NCBI RefSeq assembly: GCF_016908465.1
Contig: NZ_JAFBDY010000014.1
Span: 40,005-104,004, forward strand
Length of the DNA: 64,000 nucleotides
Source of the DNA: Lysinibacillus composti
GTDB taxonomy: Bacteria > Bacillota > Bacilli > Bacillales_A > Planococcaceae
Direction of reading: 5' to 3'
Both the position numbers and the translations under genes were made by a program. Shown here one piece after another: positions 1 to 8,917 of the stretch. The notes beneath the pieces were generated by a model that ran no database searches, was not told the origin of the DNA, and saw only the letters and a program-made list of their open reading frames with translations. The first letter of the stretch is position 1. Each line of letters starts with the position of its first letter.

Positions 1-744
1 GCAGCTGTTTATATGTATAAATTTAATACAACAGGTGAATTCACATCGAATGCTAATATTCGTAAAGCATTGACACTAGCGATTGATCGTCAAGCATTAA
101 TTGATAATATTACTAAAGGGGAACAAACACCTGCTTTAGGTATGGTTCCTAATGCAGTTACAGGGTTTGAAGAAGATCGTGGTTATTTCAAAGATAACGA
201 TATTGAAGAAGCAAAAAAGGCGCTTGAACAAGGTATGAAAGAACTTGGAATTACTGATCCTAGTCAAATTAAATTGGGCTTATCTTATAACACAAGTGAA
301 GCACACGCAGCGATCGCGCAATTTATACAAGAAGGTTGGCGCACAAACTTAGGGATTGAAGTGACTCTTGATAACTCAGAATGGCAAGTATTCCTTGATA
401 AACTAACGAATTTAGACTATGATATTGGCCGCTTGGGTTGGATTGCCGACTATAATGATGCATACACATTCCTGGAAATGTATAACTCTGCTGATAATGG
501 TAACAACGATACAGGTTGGGAAAATGCAGAATTTACTAAGTTACTAGACCAATCGAACGCTGAAACAGATCCAGCCAAACGTCTAGAATTATTAAAACAG
601 GCGGAAGCAATTTTAATGACAGAGTTCCCTGTGGCACCAATTTACTACTATACAAATCTATCAATTAAAAAAGATGGTTTAGAGAATATTGAGCCAGATA
701 ATTTAGGAAACGTTAACCTGAAATATGTTAAATATAATAATTAA
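1..744 (+). CDS. oppA: Oligopeptide ABC transporter substrate-binding protein, 3' end only
   Basis: This is the C-terminal part (about 247 residues) of an extracellular peptide-binding protein of the SBP_bac_5 family; the reading frame is open to the left window edge, so the ATG at 13 is internal. It aligns along its full visible length with the C-terminal half of the complete OppA encoded at 1168 (shared stretches include TTGEFTSNANIRKALTLAID and EWQV near the middle). The pair is therefore a tandem duplication of the binding protein. A terminator follows, so this paralogue is probably its own transcription unit. The signal peptide and lipobox lie outside the window. Confidence 0.9.
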   Translation, partial: AAVYMYKFNTTGEFTSNANIRKALTLAIDRQALIDNITKGEQTPALGMVPNAVTGFEEDRGYFKDNDIEEAKKALEQGMKELGITDPSQIKLGLSYNTSEAHAAIAQFIQEGWRTNLGIEVTLDNSEWQVFLDKLTNLDYDIGRLGWIADYNDAYTFLEMYNSADNGNNDTGWENAEFTKLLDQSNAETDPAKRLELLKQAEAILMTEFPVAPIYYYTNLSIKKDGLENIEPDNLGNVNLKYVKYNN

Positions 745-774
745 CTTCATAAAATGATTAGGTTTTTAAAGTCA

Positions 775-810
775 ACAGTTCATCCTAAAGAGGGTGGGCT
801 GTTTTTTTTA
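775..810 (+). terminator. Rho-independent terminator after the first oppA paralogue
   Basis: An 11-bp stem (ACAGTTCATCC against GGGTGGGCTGT, with G-U pairs) is followed directly by a run of T. Confidence 0.75.
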
Positions 811-946
811 TTAAGTGATAAAAAATTGTTAAAAGTGTCTTATGGTTTATAAGTGTGTATTTCATAAATCGGAATGTTCAGATTTATTAATTAAGCAATA
901 ATTCCTTATATTCAGATAATTTTATTGTTATATTTTAATTGGTTTC

Positions 947-960
947 GGAAAACGCTTACA
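947..960 (+). promoter_or_regulatory. cre-like (CcpA) site upstream of oppA
   Basis: GGAAAACGCTTACA matches the catabolite-responsive element consensus TGWAANCGNTNWCA except at its first base. It lies about 210 bp before the oppA start, upstream of the best promoter. One match by eye in AT-rich DNA is weak evidence. Confidence 0.3.
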
Positions 961-1043
961 TAAAATGGTATAATTGTTATACTTGAAAAATGGCTTATAA
1001 TTTATGGGTAATGAATTTATTAGAAAAATTAAATTTTAGTTTA

Positions 1044-1071
1044 TTTACTGAAAACTTTTTGGTAATATAAT
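1044..1071 (+). promoter_or_regulatory. Candidate sigmaA promoter of the opp operon
   Basis: TTTACT and TATAAT are separated by 16 bp, giving a start near 1078 and a leader of about 90 nt. The -10 is perfect and the -35 is weak. The CodY-like boxes lie just downstream of the predicted start. Confidence 0.45.
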
Positions 1072-1086
1072 AATTACACTAAACAC

Positions 1087-1133
1087 CGTTTTCTGAAAAA
1101 TGGAAAATATATAAGATAAGTTTTCTGAAAAAT
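1087..1133 (+). promoter_or_regulatory. Two CodY-like boxes in front of oppA
   Basis: The 15-mers at 1087-1101 and 1119-1133 both contain the core TTTTCTGAAAA and match the CodY consensus AATTTTCWGAAAATT at 12 and 13 of 15 positions. They are 32 bp apart, centre to centre, between the candidate promoter and the start codon. In Bacillus and Lactococcus, CodY represses oligopeptide importers when branched-chain amino acids and GTP are plentiful. The sequence match is direct; the regulation is inferred. Confidence 0.65.
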
Positions 1134-1167
1134 GGCGAACAACTTAGTAAGAGGAGGATTCTAAACT

Positions 1168-2793
1168 ATGAAAAAAAGTAATTTTCTATTATTAGTAATG
1201 TTACTAGCATTATCCTTAGTATTGGCTGCTTGTAACTTTGGAGGAGAAGAAGCTACTACAACAGAAGATGGTAAAAGTGCAAAGGAACTTAATTTAGTTA
1301 TTCCATCTGAACCACCATCATTACACCCTGCATTAGCAACAGATACTACTTCAGGTGTGATTTTACAAAATGTATTTGAGGGATTAACAACTTTAAAAGA
1401 TGGTGAAGTTGTTGAGGCAGCTGCTGAAGACATTAAAATCAGTGATGATCAATTAACATATACGTTCACATTACGTGATGCGAAATGGTCTAATGGGGAT
1501 TTAGTTACAGCTGAAGACTTTGCATATGCTTGGAAATGGGCTTTAAATCCTGCTAATGCTTCTGAATATGCATCAATTCTATATCCAATCAAAGGTGCTG
1601 AAAGCTACAACGTTGGAGAAGGTACTGAAGAAGGATTAGGTATTAAAGTGATAGACGAAAAAACTTTAGAAGTAACTTTAGAAAACCCAACACCTTACTT
1701 CTTAGAGTTAACAGCATTTAAAACATATTATCCGGTTCACAAAGCAACGGCTGAAGGAAATGATAAATGGTATACAGATGCTGGTGAAACTTATGTAACA
1801 AACGGGCCATTCACATTAGCTGATTGGCAACATGCAGGTTCAATCACTTTAGAGAAAAGTGAAAACTACTGGGATAAAGAAAATGTCGCCCTAGACAAAG
1901 TTAACATTGCAATGGTTGAAAATGAAACAACAGCTGGAACAATGTTTGATGCTGGTGAAATTGATTTCTTAGGAGCGCCATTCCAAAACGTCTCTTTAGA
2001 TGCAATTGACCGTTATAAAAAAGATGGCACTTTAAACGTAGAAGACCTTGCATCAATTTATACGTATAAGCTGAATACAACTGGTGAATTTACTTCTAAT
2101 GCAAACATTCGTAAAGCTTTAACATTAGCGATCGACCGTCAAGGATTAATTGATAACGTTGCTAAAGGTGAACAAACACCGGCATTAGGTATGGTTCCAA
2201 AAGCTGTAAAAGGCTTTGAAGAACAAGCTGGTTACTTTAAAGATAATGATATCGAAGAAGCGAAAAAAGCACTTGAACAAGGTATGAAAGAACTTGGAAT
2301 TTCTGATCCAAGTCAAATCTCAATCGGCTTATCAATTAACACAAGTGAAGCACATGCCGCAATTGCACAATATGTACAAGAAAGCTGGCATAAAAACTTA
2401 GGTATCGAAGTAACAATTGATAACTCAGAATGGCAAGTGTATTTAGAAAAATTAAATATGTTGGATTATGATGCGGCTCGTATGGGTTGGGGAGCAGACT
2501 ATAACGATGCATACACATTCTTAGAACAATACGATTCAGCTAAAAATGGTAACAATGATACTGGTTGGGAAAATGCAGAATTCACTAAGCTATTAAAACA
2601 ATCCCAAGTTGAAACAGATCCAGAAAAACGTATTGATATATTAAAACAAGCTGAAGCAATTATCATGTCTGAATATCCGGTAATTCCTGTTTATTACTAT
2701 ACAAATTTATATGTAAGTAAAGATTATGTTGAAAATATTGCCCCAGATAAGCTTGGAAACATTTATTTAAAATATGTGAACGTTAACAAGTAA
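1168..2793 (+). CDS. oppA: Oligopeptide ABC transporter substrate-binding lipoprotein OppA
   Basis: This 541-residue protein captures peptides outside the cell and hands them to OppBC. It begins with a lipoprotein signal peptide (hydrophobic residues 6-18, lipobox L19-A20-A21-C22), followed by the SBP_bac_5 fold. The start is fixed by a strong GAGGAGG ribosome site. It is followed by oppBCDF, with a stem-loop between oppA and oppB that probably lowers read-through, as is usual for binding proteins needed in excess. Its closest relative in the window is the truncated paralogue just upstream. Peptide specificity cannot be read from the sequence. Confidence 0.93.
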   Translation: MKKSNFLLLVMLLALSLVLAACNFGGEEATTTEDGKSAKELNLVIPSEPPSLHPALATDTTSGVILQNVFEGLTTLKDGEVVEAAAEDIKISDDQLTYTFTLRDAKWSNGDLVTAEDFAYAWKWALNPANASEYASILYPIKGAESYNVGEGTEEGLGIKVIDEKTLEVTLENPTPYFLELTAFKTYYPVHKATAEGNDKWYTDAGETYVTNGPFTLADWQHAGSITLEKSENYWDKENVALDKVNIAMVENETTAGTMFDAGEIDFLGAPFQNVSLDAIDRYKKDGTLNVEDLASIYTYKLNTTGEFTSNANIRKALTLAIDRQGLIDNVAKGEQTPALGMVPKAVKGFEEQAGYFKDNDIEEAKKALEQGMKELGISDPSQISIGLSINTSEAHAAIAQYVQESWHKNLGIEVTIDNSEWQVYLEKLNMLDYDAARMGWGADYNDAYTFLEQYDSAKNGNNDTGWENAEFTKLLKQSQVETDPEKRIDILKQAEAIIMSEYPVIPVYYYTNLYVSKDYVENIAPDKLGNIYLKYVNVNK

Positions 2794-2812
2794 TAAATAA
2801 TGCATTAAAGTA

Positions 2813-2839
2813 CTTTTTACTTAACACTATAGTAAAAAG
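2813..2839 (+). other. AT-rich stem-loop at the oppA 3' end
   Basis: CTTTTTACT at 2813-2821 and AGTAAAAAG at 2831-2839 are perfect inverted copies around a 9-nt loop. The right arm shares 2835-2839 with the left arm of the following terminator, so the two hairpins compete for those bases. Confidence 0.5.
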
Positions 2840-2880
2840 GCTGCTGCTCCTCGAGTAATCGAAAAGAACAGCAGCCTTTT
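2835..2880 (+). terminator. Stem-loop between oppA and oppB (partial terminator)
   Basis: AAAAGGCTGCTG and CAGCAGCCTTTT form a 12-bp perfect stem ending in T residues. Because oppB lacks an obvious strong promoter, this probably works as an attenuator that keeps oppA mRNA in excess of the permease genes. Confidence 0.7.
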
Positions 2881-2923
2881 ACACACTATGAATCTTTTTT
2901 TAATCTAGAAGGAGGGATATAGA

Positions 2924-3853
2924 ATGATAAAGTACATTTTTAAGAGATTAATATATATATTAATTGCTCTGTTTATTATTGTTTCTGCAACATTTTTCTT
3001 AATGCGGCTAGCACCTGGTAGCCCATTTGCAAGTGAGAAAGACTTCCCACCTCAAATAGAAGCACAATTGAATGCTAAATATGGCTTAGATAATCCTTGG
3101 TACATTCAATATAAGGATTATTTAATCGATACTGTGACATTTGATTTCGGCGAATCAATGAAATATAAAGGCCGTTCAACTAACGATATGATTGCTGAGA
3201 GTTTTCCTATTTCATTAACACTTGGTATTGAAGCAATGCTGATTTCTATCGGCTTCGGGATACTTTTGGGGGTAATTTCGGCACTCTATCATAATAGATT
3301 CCCAGATTACCTAGCATCGACAATTGCGGTCTTGGGTATTTCAATTCCTTCATTTATACTAGCAGGCTTAATGCAATATTTCTTAGCATTTAAGTTAGAT
3401 CTTTTCCCTGTAAGTGGTTGGAAGGGTTTTATTTATAGTATTTTACCAGCAACAGCTATCGCAATTACTCATATGGGGTTCATTGCAAAGTTAACTCGCT
3501 CAAGTATGCTTGAACAACGTAGTAGTGACTATGTAAAAATGGCTCGTGCGAAAGGCCTCGGTAAATGGACTACGGTGTTTAAACATACATTACGTAACGC
3601 TTTATTACCAGTTGTTACATACTTAGGTCCACTTACTGCTGGTGTAGTAACGGGTAGTTTCATTATTGAACAAATTTTTGCAATTCCTGGATTGGGGAAA
3701 CACTTCGTAACAAGTATTACAAACCGTGATTATACTGTAATTATGGGAACAACCGTTTTCTATTCAATCATTCTATTATTTGCAGTTTTAATTGTTGATA
3801 TTTTATATAGTGTAATCGATCCTCGCATTAAGCTGAAAGGAGCGAAAAAATAA
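2924..3853 (+). CDS. oppB: Oligopeptide ABC transporter permease OppB
   Basis: This 309-residue membrane protein is one of the two channel-forming subunits of the oligopeptide importer. It has an N-terminal membrane segment (residues 9-27), a cluster of further segments from about 95 onward, and a BPD_transp_1 domain. The coupling loop around residues 205-220 (KMARAKGLGKWTTVFKHTLR) contacts the ATPases. The start follows AGAAGGAGGG. Its stop codon overlaps the oppC start by one base (TAATG), so the two subunits are translationally coupled. Confidence 0.94.
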   Translation: MIKYIFKRLIYILIALFIIVSATFFLMRLAPGSPFASEKDFPPQIEAQLNAKYGLDNPWYIQYKDYLIDTVTFDFGESMKYKGRSTNDMIAESFPISLTLGIEAMLISIGFGILLGVISALYHNRFPDYLASTIAVLGISIPSFILAGLMQYFLAFKLDLFPVSGWKGFIYSILPATAIAITHMGFIAKLTRSSMLEQRSSDYVKMARAKGLGKWTTVFKHTLRNALLPVVTYLGPLTAGVVTGSFIIEQIFAIPGLGKHFVTSITNRDYTVIMGTTVFYSIILLFAVLIVDILYSVIDPRIKLKGAKK

Positions 3854-4788
3854 TGTCACAACAAGAACAACAAATTAAAAAGTTTTCACCAGATATGTTT
3901 CAAGTTGTTGGTGGTCGTCATAATGAAACTGAAAAATTAGCAGACAAATCAGTATCATTTTGGAAAGAAGTATTCTATCGCTTCTCTCAAAATAAATTAG
4001 CGATTTTTGGTTTGATTGTGATCATTATCGTTACACTACTCGCAATTTTTGTTCCGTTTTTATCACCATATAGCTATCGTGAACAATTAGGAGTATATAA
4101 TGCGGCCCCATCCGCAGCGCATTGGTTCGGAACAGATGATTTAGGACGAGATATCTTTGTTCGTGTATGGCAAGGTGCTCGTATTTCATTATTCATCGGA
4201 ATTACTGCAGCGGTAATTGATTTAATTATCGGAGTCTTATGGGGAAGTATTTCAGGTCTTGCAGGAGGCCGTGTAGATAACATCATGATGCGTATTGCGG
4301 ATATTTTATCGGCTGTACCTTATTTACTAGTAGTTATCATTTTATTGGTCGTTTTACAACCAGGTTTGATACCAATGATTATAGCCTTATCGATTACGGG
4401 ATGGGTAAATATGGCCCGTATTGTACGAGGAGAAGTATTATCTATTAAAAATCAAGAGTATGTATTGGCGGCAAGAACTTTAGGTGCAAATACTTGGCAT
4501 TTAATAATTCGTCATTTAGTACCGAATGCTTTAGGGGCAATCCTAGTTACAATGACATTAACGATCCCTACTGCAATTTTCACTGAGTCATTTTTAAGTT
4601 ATTTAGGTTTAGGTGTTCCAGCACCGATGGCAAGTTGGGGAACAATGGCTTCAGAAGGAAATAAGGCGTTAACTTCTGCACCATGGCGTCTATTCTTCCC
4701 AGCATTCTTCATTTCGTTAACGATTTTTGCGTTTAATGCTATAGGGGATGGGTTACGTGATGCACTAGATCCGAAATTACGTAAATAA
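3853..4788 (+). CDS. oppC: Oligopeptide ABC transporter permease OppC
   Basis: This 311-residue protein is the second channel subunit. A soluble N-terminal stretch of about 45 residues precedes the first membrane helix (about 49-72). The typical OppC segment HWFGTDDLGRDIFVRVWQGA is at about 91-110, and the permease domain carries the coupling-loop motif AARTLGANTWHLIIRHLVPN. The start overlaps oppB by one base. With OppB it forms the heterodimeric pore driven by OppD and OppF. Confidence 0.94.
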   Translation: MSQQEQQIKKFSPDMFQVVGGRHNETEKLADKSVSFWKEVFYRFSQNKLAIFGLIVIIIVTLLAIFVPFLSPYSYREQLGVYNAAPSAAHWFGTDDLGRDIFVRVWQGARISLFIGITAAVIDLIIGVLWGSISGLAGGRVDNIMMRIADILSAVPYLLVVIILLVVLQPGLIPMIIALSITGWVNMARIVRGEVLSIKNQEYVLAARTLGANTWHLIIRHLVPNALGAILVTMTLTIPTAIFTESFLSYLGLGVPAPMASWGTMASEGNKALTSAPWRLFFPAFFISLTIFAFNAIGDGLRDALDPKLRK

Positions 4789-4802
4789 AGAAGGTGAAAA
4801 CG

Positions 4803-5852
4803 ATGAGTAAAAAGCTCTTAGAAGTAAAAGATTTAAAAATTAACTTCAAAACATATGCAGGATTAGTCCAAGCAGTTCGAGGGGTAAATTTTGAACTGAA
4901 CGAAGGAGAGACGCTCGCTATCGTTGGAGAATCAGGTTCGGGAAAAAGTGTAACTAGTAATGCAGTTATGAAACTTATTCCTCAACCACCTGGCATATAT
5001 GCAGATGGTCAAATACTATTTCAAGGGAAGGATTTAATTCCTCTAACTGAAAAGGAAATGTCAAGGATTCGAGGAAATGAGATCGCTATGATTTTCCAAG
5101 ATCCGATGACAGCATTAAATCCAACTATGCGTGTAGGAAAACAAATTACAGAAGTAATTTTAAAACATAAAAAGGTCTCTCGTGAGCAAGCAAAACAACG
5201 TGCAATTGAGCTGTTAGATCAAGTAGGTATTCCAATGCCTGAAAAAAGATTTAGTCAGTTTCCTCATGAATTTAGTGGTGGGATGCGCCAACGTGTTGTT
5301 ATTGCGATTGCATTAGCAGCTGATCCGAAGCTTTTAATTGCCGACGAGCCAACAACTGCACTTGACGTAACAATCCAAGCACAAATATTAGAATTATTAA
5401 AAGAAATTCAAAAGAAAAATAATACATCTATTATTTTCATTACCCATGATTTGGGGGTAGTGGCCAACATTGCTGATCGTGTAGCTGTAATGTATGCTGG
5501 ACAAGTTGTGGAGTATGGAACTGTAAATGATATTTTCTATAATCCACGCCATCCATATACATGGGGGTTATTAGGGTCTATGCCGGATTTAAAAAATAAT
5601 GTCAAAGAAGATTTACGGACAATTCCTGGATCACCGCCAGACTTAATTCACCCACCTAAAGGGGATGCATTTGCCCCTCGAAATGAATTTGCTTTGGCAA
5701 TTGATTATGAGCAGGAACCACCGATGTTTAAAGTGTCAGATACACACTATGCCAAAACATGGTTATTACATCCTGATGCACCGGAAATTCCAATTCCTGA
5801 AACAATTTCGAAACGAATTGAAGGATACTTGAAGGAGGCTGAAAATAAATGA
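4803..5852 (+). CDS. oppD: Oligopeptide ABC transporter ATPase OppD
   Basis: This 349-residue ATPase powers peptide import together with OppF. It shows a Walker A motif (GESGSGKS), Q-loop ([12 protein letters not shown]), signature FSGGMRQR and Walker B ([12 protein letters not shown]). A C-terminal oligopeptide/dipeptide extension follows, which in this family can hold a cysteine-rich iron-sulfur motif; no CxxxxC cluster is visible here. The ATG at 4803 was chosen over the in-frame GTG at 4794 because that GTG lies inside the ribosome site AAGAAGGTG. The end overlaps oppF by four bases (ATGA). Confidence 0.93.
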   Translation: MSKKLLEVKDLKINFKTYAGLVQAVRGVNFELNEGETLAIVGESGSGKSVTSNAVMKLIPQPPGIYADGQILFQGKDLIPLTEKEMSRIRGNEIAMIFQDPMTALNPTMRVGKQITEVILKHKKVSREQAKQRAIELLDQVGIPMPEKRFSQFPHEFSGGMRQRVVIAIALAADPKLLIADEPTTALDVTIQAQILELLKEIQKKNNTSIIFITHDLGVVANIADRVAVMYAGQVVEYGTVNDIFYNPRHPYTWGLLGSMPDLKNNVKEDLRTIPGSPPDLIHPPKGDAFAPRNEFALAIDYEQEPPMFKVSDTHYAKTWLLHPDAPEIPIPETISKRIEGYLKEAENK

Positions 5853-6757
5853 CAAATAAGTTACTAGAAGTGAAAAACTTAAAACAGTATTTCGGCTCAC
5901 CTAAAAATCCAATCAAAGCAGTTGATGGAATTAGTTTTGACGTGTATGAAGGAGAGACTCTTGGTTTGGTAGGGGAATCAGGTTGTGGTAAATCAACAAC
6001 AGGTCGTTCTATTATTCGTTTGTATGATATAACTGATGGTGAAATCCTGTTTAGAGGAAAAAACATCCGTGATGCAAAATCTCGAAAAGAATTAAAACAA
6101 TTCAATCGTGAAATGCAAATGATTTTCCAAGATCCATATGCTTCACTAAATCCCCGTATGACAGCTGGAGAAATTATTAGTGAAGGTTTTGACATACATG
6201 GGCTTTATAAAAACAAAACAGAGCGTAAAGAAAAGATAGGTTCCTTATTAGAAGCAGTGGGATTAAATAGAGAACATGCAAATCGATATGCTCATGAGTT
6301 TTCAGGTGGTCAACGCCAACGTATCGGAATTGCACGTGCCCTAAGCCTAAATCCAAGCTTTATTATTGCAGATGAACCGATTTCTGCTCTTGACGTATCT
6401 ATCCAAGCACAAGTAGTTAACTTATTAAAACAGCTTCAAAAAGAACATAAATTAACTTACCTATTTATTGCTCACGATTTATCGATGGTTAAATATATTA
6501 GTGATCGTATCGCGGTAATGTATCGAGGGAAGATTGTAGAACTTGGAACTGCTGATGAAATATATCATCATCCGATTCATCCATATACGAAATCGCTATT
6601 ATCTGCTGTTCCACTCCCTGATCCTATGTCGGAAAGAAAACGTCAGCGAATTCCATACGTACACGAACAAAATGATGGGTCAGAAAAAGTGCATGAAGTA
6701 TTGCCGAATCATTTTGTTTACGGAACAGATAGCCAGATTAAAAAATGGACGAAGTAG
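5849..6757 (+). CDS. oppF: Oligopeptide ABC transporter ATPase OppF
   Basis: This 302-residue protein is the second ATPase of the importer. Walker A is GESGCGKS, the signature is FSGGQRQR and Walker B is FIIADEPISALD. The C-terminal oligo_HPY region (IYHHPIHPYTKSLLSAVPLPDP) is present but ends soon after, so the protein is slightly shorter than typical OppF. The start is coupled to oppD through an ATGA overlap, with AAGGAGG ahead of it. It ends the operon, as a strong terminator follows directly. Confidence 0.93.
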   Translation: MTNKLLEVKNLKQYFGSPKNPIKAVDGISFDVYEGETLGLVGESGCGKSTTGRSIIRLYDITDGEILFRGKNIRDAKSRKELKQFNREMQMIFQDPYASLNPRMTAGEIISEGFDIHGLYKNKTERKEKIGSLLEAVGLNREHANRYAHEFSGGQRQRIGIARALSLNPSFIIADEPISALDVSIQAQVVNLLKQLQKEHKLTYLFIAHDLSMVKYISDRIAVMYRGKIVELGTADEIYHHPIHPYTKSLLSAVPLPDPMSERKRQRIPYVHEQNDGSEKVHEVLPNHFVYGTDSQIKKWTK

Positions 6758-6764
6758 TTTCCGT

Positions 6765-6802
6765 GAAAAGGTTCACTTTCTTTCATAATTTGGAACCTTT
6801 TC
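6765..6802 (+). terminator. Terminator of the opp operon
   Basis: GAAAAGGTTC and GAACCTTTTC form a 10-bp stem around a 17-18-nt loop, followed by T-rich sequence. Confidence 0.75.
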
Positions 6803-6827
6803 TTTTATAGTAAGTCAATATAGATGA

Positions 6828-6858
6828 AGCCAACGAATCTTATCGTTGGCTTTTTTTA
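6828..6858 (+). terminator. Second terminator behind opp
   Basis: AGCCAACGA and TCGTTGGCT form a perfect 9-bp stem followed by seven T. It backs up the stem-loop 30 bp upstream. Confidence 0.85.
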
Positions 6859-7050
6859 TTTACTATAGGATTTTTGGCAGCGTATTTGTAATATTAATGA
6901 TGCATTTTATTAGTTTTTAAAAAAACGAGATTTTTAGTGATGATTTAAAGTTTAATTGAATAGGGTTTTATAATAGGGTAGCATTATACACAAGAAACAT
7001 ATCGTGATGTTCGTTACAATAATAATATATTTATACATAAGGAGAGTTTA

Positions 7051-7659
7051 ATGGAAAACTGGATAACAACGATAATGGAAGACTTCGGATACGTTGGTGT
7101 GTTCTTATTAATTATGTTGGAAAATTTATTTCCCCCAATTCCATCAGAAGTGATACTAACCTTTGGAGGGTTTATGACAACTCAAACAAACTTAACTGTT
7201 ACAGGTGTTGTTATTGCCTCAACAATTGGTTCAGTCGTAGGAGCGATTATCTTATATGGAATTGGTGCTATTGTAGGCATTCGACGTATAGAGAGATTCG
7301 TGGATAAGTGGGGGAAAATACTAAGGTTAACTAGTTCTGATATTCACAAAGCGAATGCGTGGTTTGAAAAATATGATGTATGGACAGTGTTTTTCTGCCG
7401 CTTTGTTCCTTTAATCCGTAGTTTAATTTCGTTACCAGCGGGTCTTGCTAAAATGAACTTCTGGATTTTCTTATTACTTACGACTTTAGGTACATTGATT
7501 TGGAATTTAGTTTTAGTAAAAGTTGGAGCAGCAGTAGGTGATTCGTGGGAGACGATCGTTCATTACATGGATATCTACTCAAACTTTGCATATGCAGTAC
7601 TAGCCATTATCCTTATAGTAGTAATCATTCGCTTTTATCGCAAAAAGATGAGAAGTTAA
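7051..7659 (+). CDS. DedA-family membrane protein
   Basis: This 202-residue integral membrane protein belongs to the DedA (SNARE-associated) family. Bacterial members include undecaprenyl-phosphate or phospholipid flippases and proteins affecting membrane homeostasis. Typical features are the early acidic segment LENLFPPIPSEV (about 24-35) and the later F-CRFVPLIRSLISLPAG motif (about 118-132), between four or five membrane helices. The start has AAGGAGAG upstream. It stands alone between two terminators and converges on the efflux gene. The exact substrate cannot be deduced. Confidence 0.88.
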   Translation: MENWITTIMEDFGYVGVFLLIMLENLFPPIPSEVILTFGGFMTTQTNLTVTGVVIASTIGSVVGAIILYGIGAIVGIRRIERFVDKWGKILRLTSSDIHKANAWFEKYDVWTVFFCRFVPLIRSLISLPAGLAKMNFWIFLLLTTLGTLIWNLVLVKVGAAVGDSWETIVHYMDIYSNFAYAVLAIILIVVIIRFYRKKMRS

Positions 7660-7664
7660 AAATT

Positions 7665-7703
7665 AAGGAGGAATCTCTAGTGATCTAGAGATTCCTCCTT
7701 TTT
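7665..7703. terminator. Bidirectional terminator between dedA and the Fsr-type gene
   Basis: A perfect 16-bp inverted repeat with a 4-nt loop (arms start with AAGGAGGAATCTC) is flanked by T on one side and A on the other, so it can serve both convergent genes. Confidence 0.9.
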
Positions 7704-7708
7704 ATAAA

Positions 7709-8917
7709 TCACACCGCTTTTTCAACTTGGTCTTTAGGTAAGAAGAAAGCAACCACTAATAAGATCGGAAGAACTGATATTATTTGCATAGTTGTTTCAA
7801 TTCCGATTGAATCCAGTAATATTCCAATGACAACAGAACCAATTGCACCCATTCCAAATGCAAAGCCAGTAGTTAATCCAGCCATTGTTCCTATTTTACT
7901 TGGTACCAGCTCTTGTGCATACACAACGGTCACAGAGAAACTAATCATGATAAGGGTACCGATGACAATTAAGAGAACAGGAACAAGCCAAATAGGAACG
8001 TAAGGTAGAATTAAACATAATGGAACTGGTACTACTACTGAAAGTAATATGACGTTTTTCCTGCCAATACGATCGGATAGAGAGCCGCCAAAGAATGTAC
8101 CCACTACACCAAAGGCCATAAAAATAAATATAAATACTTGTCCTAATTTTAATGTTACATCGTAATGATCCATTAAATAGAAAACGTAGAAACTCGTAAT
8201 GTTAGTTGTGTAAAATGACCGAGCAAAAATAATCATCATTAACAGAGCTAATGCTATTCCAATTTGCTTTTTCGTTAATGGTGGGAGTGATGAAATAAGA
8301 ATTCGTTTTTTCTTTTTTTCGGATTTTTCAGCCATTAGTTGACGGTAATACCATCTTGAAATTTTTAATAAAATCCCGATTCCAATAGTGGTTAATAAAA
8401 GAATTATTGCGGCACCATGTTGGCCGTATACATCCAAAATGAAAGCACTAATTAACGGGGCAAGGGCTTGTCCTGAATTTCCACCAACTTGATAAATAGA
8501 TTGTGCCAGACCACGCTTATTGCCTGCAGCCATAAAGGAAACACGTGAACCTTCTGGATGGAAAATGGCAGAACCGAAACCTAAAAATAAAACTGAGATT
8601 AGAATTAGCCAATAATCTTTCGCCAAAACAAGCATGAGTAACCCTACAAAAGAGCTCATCATACCAAGTGGTAGAGCGTACGGCATCGGTTTTTTATCGC
8701 TAATGAACCCAACAACTGGTTGTAGTGTGGATGAAAACATATTTAAAACAAATGATATCATTCCAAGTTGAGTAAAGGTTAATCCCAAATCTCTTTCAAG
8801 TAGGGGAAACATTGCAGGGACTACTGATTGCATTGTATCGTTAATTAAATGTGCAACCCCAATAGCGATCATAATTGGGTAAACGGGATTGTTAGGTGTT
8901 GATTTTATTTCACTCAT
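7709..8917 (-). CDS. MFS efflux transporter, fosmidomycin-resistance (Fsr) type
   Basis: This protein of about 402 residues has twelve predicted membrane helices and Fsr-like motifs: FISDKKPMPYALPLG after helix 2, FHPEGSRVSFMAAGNKRGLA after helix 4, and QVGGNSGQALAPL. Fsr proteins export fosmidomycin and other small compounds; the true substrate here is unknown. The frame is open for 26 more codons upstream, but the ATG at 8917 is preceded by GAGGTG and gives the usual length. The upstream extension runs into a decayed intergenic repeat, which further argues against it. Confidence 0.82.
   Translation of the reverse strand: MSEIKSTPNNPVYPIMIAIGVAHLINDTMQSVVPAMFPLLERDLGLTFTQLGMISFVLNMFSSTLQPVVGFISDKKPMPYALPLGMMSSFVGLLMLVLAKDYWLILISVLFLGFGSAIFHPEGSRVSFMAAGNKRGLAQSIYQVGGNSGQALAPLISAFILDVYGQHGAAIILLLTTIGIGILLKISRWYYRQLMAEKSEKKKKRILISSLPPLTKKQIGIALALLMMIIFARSFYTTNITSFYVFYLMDHYDVTLKLGQVFIFIFMAFGVVGTFFGGSLSDRIGRKNVILLSVVVPVPLCLILPYVPIWLVPVLLIVIGTLIMISFSVTVVYAQELVPSKIGTMAGLTTGFAFGMGAIGSVVIGILLDSIGIETTMQIISVLPILLVVAFFLPKDQVEKAV

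Noticed and set aside
969..974. TATAAT at 969-974 as an upstream opp promoter
   Set aside because: The matching -35 region (TTTCGG) is poor; the promoter at 1044-1071 is better spaced.
5728..6195. 155-residue reverse frame across the oppD/oppF junction
   Set aside because: It lies antisense to two coupled ATPase genes with intact motifs and resembles no protein.
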